Origin: Amaranthus tricolor
Lineage: Eukaryota; Streptophyta; Magnoliopsida; Caryophyllales; Amaranthaceae
NCBI RefSeq assembly: GCF_026212465.1
Contig: NC_080048.1
Location: 37,290,375 to 37,354,374, forward strand
Direction of reading: 5' to 3'
Length of the DNA stretch: 64,000 nucleotides
This document shows positions 23,995 to 34,746 of this stretch, in pieces. How positions within the stretch are numbered: position 1 is the stretch's first letter; each line of letters starts with the position of its first letter. The notes beneath the pieces were generated by a model, which did no database searches, was not told the origin of the DNA, and saw only the letters and a program-made list of their open reading frames with translations. Position numbers and translations under genes: made by a program.

Positions 23995-26280
23995 AAATAA
24001 TATCTGTTGTACTAGGTATGTACTTGCATCAATGTGAGTGAGTGCATTCTTGATATGTTCTTCAATCTCCACTCCCCCAAAGCGAAAACTGAAAGTTTTT
24101 TGAGTTCCTTCCTTTTTATTTTGTAGTTTTTTTTTTTTTTGCTTTCTGTAGGGTTAGGTATCCTGGTTTAGTTGTCTGTATGCTTTTGGTATTATGTATT
24201 ATGTTTCATTTGCCAATAATTAGATTCAAAATGGAATCAAGAAAGTAAATCCATTACCGGTTGTCTGTTTTCTAACTCTAATAATAAACTTTATTACAAC
24301 AAAGAAACCAATACCTTTCTTTTGTTACCTTTCCTCCACTACCTTTGACAATTGATCTTTCTCTTTCCTTTGTTTTTCATTGTGTCTCCCTCCCCTTTAT
24401 CTCTACTCTCAAGTGTTTCCAAACAAATAATATCAACTATCCTTGTCATTACCGTTTCCATTTCTCAAGCATTTCCATTTGGTTCCATTTTTACTATTTA
24501 TACCAAACGAATTTTGAGCCTACTTAGAAATAGTAGGCTTTTGAAAGGGGAATTCTTTTTTTTTTTTTATCTTGAGGAATCTATTGGAAGTTGAATAGTA
24601 CTTGAAATACTAAATATACATGATACGAAATAAATTTGCAAGTTTGATCACAATCAATTTGATAGTAACAATATGTAGAGTAAAAAGTTGACTCACAAAT
24701 AAAACGGTATCGAGGGAGTTCAAAGTGCTCAAAACCTATATTCTAAAGTTACTTCTACTTGAGTGTTCTGGAATTTTCACACACCGTGAAGATAGGACTC
24801 GGCCCACCATTGTTCCTTACTATTAGGTTGTATTTATCCAGATTGTAGAACTTACACATCCATGATCCATGTTTTGTAGAATTAATCATGCAATTGAAGT
24901 TCTATGTGCGTCCTTGAGGAAGTGAAAAAATTTAGATTAGTTGAGAATTTACCATTCTACAAGTGTGAAACCTTAGCTCACTCTATGGGCTCTTTTCAAT
25001 TTCCAAAGTTGTGGATGTCCTTGCTATTGAGGTAAGGGTCGCGATGTCGCAGACGCGGCACCTCGTGGCATAGTGCAAACATGCGGTAACGGTCGCGACA
25101 GTAGTTTCGGGAGTGATGCGGTTATTATACGCCAAATCATCGGTCGAAAGCATCACGTATCCCTTGAAGCGGTCCCAAAACACAATTTTTTTTTAGACCT
25201 TCACCACGCGAGAAATATCGGTTCATTTTTTTGGAAAGCCTTTACAATGCAGGCATGCAGCCGATGCGATGCGGCCTTGTTTTTGCACTATTCCTCACAC
25301 ATGACTACTCGTTTTGCGTACATCGCAATGTGAATTGTTAATTAGAAAAAATCATTTTATCATAGTAATTCATGTTTTTCTAGAACATATATCTAATTAA
25401 AGATTATAATAGACTTTTTAGAACCAAATACACTTTTTAAAAAATAGTGGCTAATTCGTTAGAATAACAACTTATAATGGTTATGAGTTGTGACTCTATA
25501 GTTTTAAATTACAGGTATGTGACCTGGTTTTGCGCTCATAAGTCGTTATAAAGCTCCATTACGTAACATAAATGGCCTCATTTTTATGCCATTTTGTAGT
25601 TGCTTTTTACACCAAGCGCCTGTTAGCTGTGCTAAATTAATATTCCTTTTGGAGTGCTGGTACTGGTACTAATCAATATTAGGAGTTGCATATTTCTGCT
25701 TCTTAGATTGCTATTCGTTTACACGTAATCTCCACCTTTACATTTTTGAATGTAGTAATTTGTTCGGGTCTCAGGTTAGTTCATATATCCGCTGTTTTAC
25801 CTGTACCTCTCGAGGAGGCTTTTCTAAATTTGATTTTTAATTATCTTAAATACTTCTATACAATCAAATGTTCGCAGGATTCATGCTTTGAAATCAGTTT
25901 TGAACTATTGAGTCCCCCTTTGTCTATTATTGTAACCGTGCTGAAGTTGGCCTTGCTTTGCACTTTGCAGTTTACTCGAGAGAGATCTCCTTCTACTAAA
26001 CGTCAACCTGTGAAAAGAGCACATATCTCTCTTAACAGACTGTAAGTACACCACATATCTCCTCAACCTTCCAGTTGAACTGTTGGCAAAGCCTGCAGAT
26101 GTTCGTGGGAGATTCAGTCGACGTGATTCGTTTTTATATCAAATATGGACCTCCTCGCCTTCTGCGCCTCACCAATTGTGGGAGCATTGTACCATCAAGC
26201 TGCTTGTTGTACCGTTTTTGCCTTTTGTGTAACCTTTGTACTAGTCACTAGCTTGTATGTACACTATTAAAAACATCAAT
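23995..26280 (+). other. Transporter 3' region with a possible 3' UTR intron
   Basis: After the stop at 23992-23994 the sequence TGTACTAG/GTATGT offers a donor at 24015/24016. An acceptor CTTTGCAG ends at about 25970, followed by about 300 bp of T-rich sequence with a TTGTATGTACACTATT end near 26270 that looks like a 3' UTR. Alternatively the mRNA ends near 24300 and the later part is spacer. Apart from the repeat at 24990-25330 I see no further gene. Confidence 0.35.
24990..25330 (+). repeat. GC-richer dispersed repeat fragment
   Basis: Stands out by CG-rich wording (GTCGCGATGTCGCAGACGCG, GCGGTAACGGTCGCGACAG). It ends in GATGCGGCCTTGTTTTTGCA at 25268-25287. The exact reverse complement of that 20-mer lies at 30636-30655, in the protease gene, embedded in similar flanks. 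Repeat family unknown. Confidence 0.6.
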
Positions 26281-27924
26281 TTTTTTTTCTGCCTTTTTGA
26301 ACTAGGCGAAACTGTTAGCCAACTTGTGTACATCAATGTCGTTGCCAATTTTGTCAATCTTCGATTTCATATAAATTTAAATAACATTCTTTAAGTAAAT
26401 TATGATTGAATTTTTATCGCTTTTTGACAAGAAATTAGTGAAGTCAATTTAAATGAAAAACTATTTTAAATCAATTAACTTGTATTTTCACTTTTGATTT
26501 GATCAATCAAGACAAAAAAAAAGAATTTTGTAAAAGGAACAGGAAAAGAGTTCTCAATTTGAGCACAAATGTACAATGCACTTTTATTAATTACAACAAA
26601 AGAATTTACTATTTCTACGGTTTTCAAACAACTCAAAATATAACTAATTAAAATATTTCCTTCGTTTCATTTAATTCTCGCCCTATAACAGAAAAATATA
26701 TCTATGAGTGAGATTAAAAGTGAATTATAAAGAACTATTGTCAAAATAAAAAATGGTGTGAAGTAAGTGAAATATATTAAAATAAAAACCGAGCGCATAT
26801 CAATGAAATAGAGAAGGTAACATATGTCATGTTAGATTGCGCAAAAAAGTAACATGTTGAAATGCAACCGAAAAATAGTACTCACTTTGATTCACACTAA
26901 CTATCCCATTTAATTTTTGAGCATCATTCAATGCACTAATTCATATAAATACTTGCACTATTTGACTTTTCACGTACTCTAATGCTCTAATTTAATTCTT
27001 AGTATCTCTAATTATGTATAATAAAAAAATTATAAAAATTTGATATGAATAATCTTTGCATTGAGACTAATCAAACAAGATTCCAATTAACTATGTTTTA
27101 ACTTATAGGTGAAAAACTAATACAAATTGAGGGTAATAAATGAATAGTGCATTATCTTGTAATGTTGCAAGTAATATGGCACATAGAAAGTATAAATATA
27201 TCTCATAATTAAAAATTATACTCTCTCCATTCCTTAATGAACTTTTCATAAAGAATATTCACGGAAATTAAGAAAAATATAATTGTTTATATAGTAGATA
27301 TATTATTTTATTGAATAATAAATTTGATAAAGAAAAAACGAGAACCATAAGCATTAAAAAAATATTTAAAGAAAATTAGTAAAAAAATATTAACACCACA
27401 ATTAATAATTTTTTTTAATAAGTTAGTATAAACATGTGGGTACCATAAAAAATATAAAAATATTAAAAGTAATGAGACCATAAATATTATTAAAATAGTT
27501 TTTATAACAACAAAAAATAAAACATTCAAAATAAATAACAAACGAGCATATCTTTAAAAAGTAAAAAAAATAATATTGAAATATTATAATTTACGTCGAT
27601 ACAGATCAAATAAAATGTCGTCGTCACGAATATCTTGTTTGAGTTCAATTAGCAGTTGGCGGCTATTAGCCTAGTACCTTCTTCTTCACCCCATACTCCT
27701 TCTCCCTCTAACTTTCTCTCTCTAAATCATCCTTCTGAATCAACATGCTTTCCTCGATTCTCGATCTTTTCATCATAATTTAATACTCCAATTATTTTCA
27801 TTTATCCTCAAATTACTTTATTCTTTAACCTTTTTTCACTCCTCAGTTTCTAGTTATATAGTTAGTGAATTTAAAACTAGCAAAATAAAGAAAAGCATAA
27901 TTCACAATTGTAGAAAGAAAAATT
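26281..27924. other. AT-rich spacer with protease promoter
   Basis: Spacer between two same-strand genes. A degenerate MITE-like stretch with TTCGTTTCATTTAATTCTCG near 26659 and complementary GCGCATATCAATGAAATAGA near 26794 is present. 27230-27600 is very A/T-rich. The last about 250 bp are pyrimidine-rich (CTCCCTCTAACTTTCTCTCT) and probably form the protease core promoter and 5' UTR. Confidence 0.5.
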
Positions 27925-30900
27925 ATGAAATTTAATGTAATTTTATTGATTTGGGTAATCTTCTCCGGCGTCGTTTTAAAAAAATCGGTAAGTTTCAGCG
28001 GTTTTCCGATGACTTTGACGCTTCACCGATCAATTCCACTAAAAGACCGAGTTGAACTGAGTCAACTCAGAACTCATGACCGAGCTCGACATGGCCGTGT
28101 GTTGCAGTCTATCAATGGAGTTGTTGATTTTCCTGTTTCTGGTACCTTTAATCCTTACCGAGTTGGGTAATTTTTACTGATCCTCATCAATTTTTATTTA
28201 TTTTTATTTTTTCAATTTTTTATGGGTTTATTTGTATGAGATGTGAGAGTTTTGATCTTGTAATTTTTGAATTGGGTTCTTAAATTTGTACTGGGAATTT
28301 AATTTAACTTTATTTTCTTAATTTGGGTATTCTAAAGGATAGAACTTTTGCTTAATGTGGAAGTTTTTGCTGTTTTATTGCTTAAACACTACAGTACCCA
28401 TCAAACTTTTGTCATTGGTGTCTGCCAACTTTTGATTGTTCTTGTTTTAGCATTATACAATTTTTGGATTATGTTCAATTATGAACCAAAATTTTAGTAT
28501 TATGTGGCTATATTAGTAGCTTTGATCAATTCAATTGTCTTATTATTTACTTTTAGTGTTTATACTTTTCTTTGGTGCTGTTACTTTACTTTCAGTTATG
28601 TGTCACTGGATTCCACAGTGGAATTCATAAAGAGAGCACCACAACAACAAATATTTCATTACCCCGATGTGTGGCCCCCACCTAAGTGAGTTTTAAGGTC
28701 AGATGTACGCAATCTTATAGCTTGTGCTTGTAAGTGATAACTAACAGTTTGTTTCCGAGTGACCCTCAGTAGCAAATAGCATCTAGAACTTTACATTAAT
28801 AAATATTTTTAAATAGTCCATTATAATTCGAAACCATAGAACCCATTAAAATAAGGAACATGTTATAAAGAAAGCAATTCAACTGATTTGTAGAGCTTAA
28901 ATTTGTGTATCAGGTTATACTATACAAAGGTGGAATTAGGAACTCCAGCACAAGAATTCAATGTACAGATTGATACAGGAAGTGATGTTTTGTGGATTGG
29001 TTGCACTGGCTGTTATGGTTGTCCTGAAACCACTGGCCTTCAAGTATTGTCACTCTTTGCTTTGTAAATTGTATACTTCCTTCTTTTCCATTGATTTATC
29101 AAAACTTAGATTAAAGGACTTGATTCACATTATACTTTCAAGGTTTGATTTTTAGTGCTTATTCATTACTAATAGATTATAAACTAAAAATCAATTCTCG
29201 TGGGAGAATTTTCTGATTCATATGGATGACCATTGAGACCGATAACCAATCATAATTTTTTAGGATTGAAGTTTTGGCATTATTGCTGTAATACTATTAG
29301 ATTCCTTTTACAGGACATTCAACTCAATGCTTTCAAACCAAGAAGCTCATCATCAGCATCGGTTATCAAATGCAACAATAAACGGTGTAGCATGGGAGCT
29401 CAATATTCTGATGCCATTTGTGACAACTCGAACAATTGTGCTTACCAGTTCCAGTATGGTGATGGTAGTGGAACTCAGGGTTATTATATATCGGATTTGT
29501 TGCATCTGGAGACCATTGTTGGGGATACTCGGTCATCTAACAATTCAGCTAAAGTTATCTTTGGGTAGGCAACTAAGCATCAACAAATGTTTTGAAAGTT
29601 TTGTTTAATGTTTTCCTTTATGGGCTAACTATGAAATGATAGAACTTGAAACAAGAAATGAATTTGAGTTTCAGTATGTCTAATTAGTTTTGATTAGCAT
29701 ATTGATATCGTCATCATCATACCCATATATTCGCTTATGAAAGCTATGATTAGGGTCTGGATATGGACAGAACAACATATCATACCTTATTAAAATAAGG
29801 AGGTTGTAGCCAGTTGATTAACATATTGATATGAGTTTTGGTTGAGTGTCAATTTTTGTATTAGTAATTGACTGGTTTTGTTTTGCAAATCTATGGAACA
29901 GTTGTAGTGTGGCTCAAACCGGAGACTTGACCAAAACCGATAGAGCAGTTGATGGGATTTTTGGCTTCGGTCAGCAGGCTATGTCTATTGTCACGCAGTT
30001 GTCATCACAAGGAATTGCGCCTGCAGCATTCTCTCATTGTTTAAGGGGAGATGATAATGGTGGGGGGATATTGGTTCTTGGAAGTATTGTGGAGCCCGGC
30101 ATAGTGTACACTTCTATGGTTCCATCAATGTATGTTCCTTTCTTCTTCGGTGTGAACAACTGCCTTTTTTAGCTTTGCTTTTCTTCAATATATTGATATA
30201 TTAGGAGGAAAAAGCTGACAAAAGTGAAATGATTCTAAAGCCTAAATCCTCTCATTGGAGATACGGTTTGCTTTATATTCTAAGCATCAGTTTCAGCCTT
30301 CTGTGAGTATATTGTGATATTATATTCTCGAATTTTTGGGTTATTCAAGATTTCCCGTTAATGATTGACAAAATTGACAAAATTGACAAAATTGAATAGG
30401 GATTTACTATAGGATTCCCGCATAACTCAATAAGTATATTATTGAGTTATGCGGGAATCCTATAGTAAAGTGGACTTAGTATGCTTAAAGAAGAAAGTTC
30501 CTTCAAGATCAAAATCACCCATCTAAGAGAGCCAAATGATAGAACCTGTTTTTACTCTTCTACAAGATCCAGCTTCTAATACACTCCCTTCTCTTACTTT
30601 TTTTGTTACTTTTTTCCCATTGATGAAAAGAATGATGCAAAAACAAGGCCGCATCACCATATTGTAAAGATTTTTGAGTTAACCGCATTGAAGTTACCAC
30701 GACAGTGTCCGAAATCACTTTTTTTTCACTAAATGTCAACAAGATTTCCATTTGGTTATTGTATTATTTTTTCTAAACCTTGCTTTTAGACTTGTACTAT
30801 TTTGTATAAGCTGGTTTGTGTAATACAATTAATTTGGAAGCCTTTTGGTGTTGTAACTGTTACAAGTCCTCAGTCCCTCTCCCTTTGATTTGTTGTTGTC

Positions 30901-32723
30901 ATTCAAATATGAGACGTAGCGTAAAACTGATATATAAATTGTATTAGCTTTTATATCGCTGTACTTCATTTGAACTTGCAGGCCACACTACAATTTAAAT
31001 TTGGAGAGCATATCTGTCAATGGTCGAAAACTGCCCATTGATTCTTCAGTTTTTACTACTTCGTCTAATTCTGGGACAATCATTGATTCCGGAACAACCT
31101 TGGCTTATCTTTCGGAAGAAGCTTATAATCCGTTCGTTAATGCGGTGAGTTTAATTGGTACCAAACTAGATTTTTTTTGTGTGTGTTTAAAAACCTTCGA
31201 CATCTGGATTTATCTACTTGTGATAAGATTAGTGTTGCTAATTCTGGTTTTGTGTTCTACACGCCGACGAAGCAGTTTTTTGAGTAGCTTTAAGCTTTTG
31301 AATGAGGGTAGGCGTTAGCAGTGTTTCATGATTCGCTAATTTCCTCATGAATCGTGAATAGAATAAAGGTCGGTTATCTTGGAAAACCGGGAGCTACAGC
31401 ATATTTGAACCTTCTACATCTTTTTTTTGCAGATCTCAGCAGCAGTTTCTCAGTCCGTTCGACCCTTGTTGTCGAGGGGAAACTCATGCTATTTGATAAC
31501 ATCCAGGTTATATATCTGCCTTTATTAAAGAATTATAAGAGAAGTCGAGTACTTTTCTTTTTTTGATTGATGGGGCAAATTATCTTGTCAAATTTCCCCG
31601 TTTCTAATAGATTACTTGTGATGCAGTGTCGATGAGGTATTCCCCCAAGTTAGCTTAAATTTTGCTGGTGGTGCTTCTATGATTCTTAGACCACAAGACT
31701 ATCTACTTGAGCAAAGCTCCATCGTAAGTTTTCGCTCTTTCATCCCTTCTTATGTTGTGAAGAAAACTTTATATTGGAGTTATTGGCCTAGCTGATCATT
31801 TCGCAACTCATCAACAACAATGTCAAAGTCTTAATCCCAAAAGTTTAGGGTCGGCTACATGTTCATAAGATGTGACTAGGTTTTACCGAACTGGTTATCA
31901 AAAACCTACTGCTCGCCTTTTATTTGGGCTTGAGACCAGCAATTATTTAGTTTGATATAGTAAAATTTATCTTTTCGCGGTACTCATGAAGCGTCTCTAA
32001 AAGCTTAACTAGTAAATATTTGGTTCGATAAAGTATTATTTTTTGGCTTCTTTCCTTATAACGTGTCATCACCCCATTGCCTTATTGATGATAACAATAC
32101 GGTTGTTTCTGATTGACACTTGGTAGCATAACATTATTTGCTTCTTTGTTTATGTTTAACGAAAAAAGTTGAACTTACATTCAGGCAGGAGCTCCCGTTT
32201 GGTGCATGGGATTTCAGAAAATGGATGGACAGGGGATGACGATATTAGGAGGTAAGTTCTTAGTAAGAGATTATCCTTTTTTTGTGTCTTTATTTTCCGT
32301 TTCTAAAAGAAGACTCGGTTTATGTACTTCACCTAAAAATCAAATGTTCGTCTATATTTTTGCAGATCTTGTCCTGAAAGACAAAGTAGTCGTATACGAC
32401 TTGGCAAATCAACGGATTGGATGGGTCAATTACGATTGTAAGTCGATACTGATTTCAACCACCTTTTTCCATTATTAATTCGTGACCTATTTGAAAATTC
32501 AAACAAGGGATTAACTCAGTGTTCATCACATCGATGACCAAGTGCACGTATGTTTGCGTTGACAGGTTCGCAATCCGTAAATGTGTCAACAAGTACGGGC
32601 TCAAATTCGAACATGTATGTGAACACAGGACAGCTGAGTGACAGCATCTCGTCAATGATTCCTTCATGCAAGAAAACACTAATCGTCTTGTTGGTTTTGT
32701 TGGCCGCTTGGATGTCTATGTGA
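27925..32723 (+). CDS. Pepsin-like (A1) aspartic protease, possibly GPI-anchored
   Basis: Ten exons join in phase: 27925-28166, 28914-29043, 29314-29564, 29902-30129, 30982-31144, 31433-31506, 31627-31723, 32185-32251, 32366-32437 and 32566-32723, giving 493 aa. An N-terminal signal peptide ([15 protein letters not shown]) leads into a propeptide-like region. The catalytic aspartates are in [10 protein letters not shown] (D101) and [11 protein letters not shown] (D319). Other family marks are [16 protein letters not shown] (flap), [23 protein letters not shown] and [16 protein letters not shown]. There is no plant-specific insert, so it is a nepenthesin/atypical-type enzyme resembling the At5g22850 and A36/A39 group. 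The C-terminal tail is Ser/Thr/Asn-rich and ends in a short hydrophobic segment ([14 protein letters not shown]), typical of a GPI signal. It would act at the cell surface or endomembranes. Substrate unknown. Confidence 0.93.
28658..28800 (-). repeat. SINE-like dispersed repeat copy (protease intron 1)
   Basis: Reverse-oriented copy of the family at 2370-2560. It has CATTACCCCGATG, GGCCCCCACCTAAGTG, GATGTACGCAATCTTATAG and TTGTTTCCGAGTGACCCTCA in that order, matching the complement of the other copies. Confidence 0.6.
30364..30469. repeat. Perfect 31-bp-arm hairpin next to a 10-bp tandem repeat
   Basis: Arms at 30403-30433 and 30439-30469 are exact reverse complements, separated only by GTATA. 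Immediately upstream (about 30364-30396) is a threefold 10-bp repeat, ATTGACAAAA. It sits in the intron between exons 29902-30129 and 30982-31144. RNA from the intron would form a 31-bp perfect duplex. Confidence 0.9.
30636..30760 (-). repeat. Dispersed repeat fragment related to 24990-25330
   Basis: Contains TGCAAAAACAAGGCCGCATC, the exact complement of 25268-25287. AACCGCATTGAAGTTACCAC and GACAGTGTCCGAAATCACTT follow and correspond loosely to the other copy's CG-rich body. In protease intron 4. Confidence 0.6.
32062..32145 (-). repeat. SINE-like repeat fragment (protease intron 7)
   Basis: CATCACCCCATTGCCTTATT, GATAACAATACGGTTGTTTC and TGATTGACACTTGGTAGCAT match the complement of the SINE-like family seen at 2370-2560. 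Shorter and more decayed. Confidence 0.45.
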
Positions 32724-33140
32724 CGTTGAAGAGACGAGTTCACGTTGAAGAGACGAGTTTATATATATATTATACAAGTTAGCCTATATTTTCCCTTCCC
32801 TCTCCTTGTACATGTTATAGTTTGTAGCTTTAGTTATACATCATTGAGTTGGGATTTTCTGGTTATATTCCAAATATTGTAGATACTTGAGAGTCGGTTT
32901 TTAGCGTTCTTGGGAGGTGATTATGTGTTCGTACATACGATTTGTACAAATAATTAGAGCAAAAAATTTGTTAGTAACAATCAATTGTTTATCCTGTTTA
33001 CGTTGTAATTTAAAGAACTTAAGAAAGTTTTGTGTTTCGTTCTCACTTCGAGCGCTACAGGCCTCCCCTTGAGGAGGAATTGCTAGGGATGTGGGAAGTC
33101 TTAGTAAATAATAATGATTTATAAAAGTGATAAATTATCC

Positions 33141-33280
33141 TTATGTGGTAGGATTTGATAGGACGAGAGTTTTGTGATTTTAATTTACTTTTTCAGTTTT
33201 GTTTATTTTCCTATTATTCTTTTTGTCTTTTTATATTGATTTAAAATTACGGACTACGGTTATTGATTAAAAATTATTGC
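33141..33280 (+). repeat. Dispersed repeat, copy 1
   Basis: TATGTGGTAGGATTTGATAG, GACGAGAGTTTTGTGATTTT and TATTGATTAAAAATTATT recur in the same order and orientation at 46762-46895 with scattered substitutions. About 140 bp, AT-rich, no ends recognised. Confidence 0.65.
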
Positions 33281-33938
33281 TAGGGATGAGAATAGAAGTA
33301 TATCGACATTTTTGTAAAATCTCGACAATGAGTAGTATCAAAAAACCTAATGGAACAACAATAGTGAATAGGAGGGAGTATATAATAAGTATAAATAGAG
33401 TGAGCCTTCAAACCCTCTATTTTATCCACCACCCTGTGGTATGACTTCTATTGATGAACCACTCATTGTATACCCAACAAAAAATACCAATACCCGCCAA
33501 AATTGAGGCAGATGCGTGGTAGAAATTGTAAATAAAAATTCTTACCTGCCCAGCGTAGTTAATATTACATTAATTTAAAATGGACATAATTTAAGACAAT
33601 TGATTATTATTAATATTAATATTAATATTAATAATAATTATTTAAAAAAGATTTATAGCAAAAAAATGGACACAAAATGAAATGACAAATTCTTATATAA
33701 GACGGTTTTATCGTAAAATATGCCTCACATGTGGGTTAAATAGCCTAATAATAAAAACTTTTAGCTTATGACTTCTTATTTTAAGTTCATCCAACCATGA
33801 GACAGACTCATTATTAATAGTGAGAACAAAGATGGTTAAATAAATTAAAAGTGGTATATAAAAGTAAATCCTTTAGAATCACAAGGAAAGAGAATGAAAG
33901 AAGAGTAAAAGTTAATTTGTTTCCAAAGAGATAAATAA

Positions 33939-34147
33939 TACTCCCTTCTATTCATCTAAAATGTTTTTTTTGCTTTTGAAACACTATTTATCTATCACTC
34001 TTAAATTGTATTTTATTATTAATCTATAAGTTAATATTAATTTTTTATAATCTTTAATTACATAACTCGATATATTAAGGATCAAATAAGTGCAATGAAT
34101 AGAATATATAAAGTAAATGGGACATTTTAGATGTATAGGAGAGAGTA
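33939..34147. repeat. Intact Stowaway-like MITE
   Basis: 209 bp with inverted ends TACTCCCTTCTATTCATCTA and the complement of TACTCTCTCCTATACATCTA. The body includes AACACTATTTATCTATCACT and ATATTAAGGATCAAATAAGT. It provides the uninterrupted reference for the split relative at 43211-45004. Confidence 0.7.
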
Positions 34148-34746
34148 CTTCTATAGTACTCTTGACAGGTACTGAACTCTCAAACTCGGTGCATTAAAAA
34201 TTAATATTTACTTATCGTATTCTTAATACCTACTTACAATATCTTAAATATTTACTTACATATTCTTAATATCTATATGCAATATTTTAAAAAATAAATG
34301 AACCCGCCCAATTAGAAATGGTCTTTCAAAAAGTCCTTCCTTCTCTCACAAAAATTTGTGTAATCTTAATTACTTGTACTTCCAAAGCAGTGCAATTAAT
34401 TTTTCTAAAAAATTATCATTACCCTAATAAATAATAAATAGAAAACAACAATTTGAGACATTGAGATTAAAGAAACGAGTGGATGCGAATTTTAAAAGAG
34501 TATGGGGAGTAATACTTTGAGACAATAACTAGTCCTAGGGGCTAGGAGTATGGCAATTACGTTTTCCAAAAATTTTATACCAAAAGGGGCCCCCCAGAGT
34601 GCCACTGCCACTGATCACAAATCACAATATTCACAAACATAGAAAAACATCATTTGTTACTAGCAACATTGTCCTTACTTTTGGTTTAATCGTGGAAAGC
34701 TGGAGTTACTTTTAATTTAAGAGAGTTGAGATTTTGAAATCATTTG

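Larger units (their letters stand above)
32724..34746. other. Convergent spacer between protease and AGO5 genes
   Basis: About 2 kb holding the 3' UTRs of two convergent genes; the protease 3' UTR probably ends near 32880. Repeats are at 33141-33280 (second copy 46762-46895), a degraded GAGAC-type MITE near 33686-33811 and a Stowaway-like MITE at 33939-34147. No gene seen. Confidence 0.6.

Noticed and set aside
25746..26045. 99-aa plus-strand ORF downstream of the transporter
   Set aside because: Not recognised as a protein. The last part follows an acceptor-like CTTTGCAG, so it is treated as possible 3' UTR exon rather than coding.
27308..27541. 77-aa minus-strand hydrophobic ORF
   Set aside because: Composed of A/T-rich low-complexity codons (F, I, L, N), expected by chance in this AT-rich stretch.
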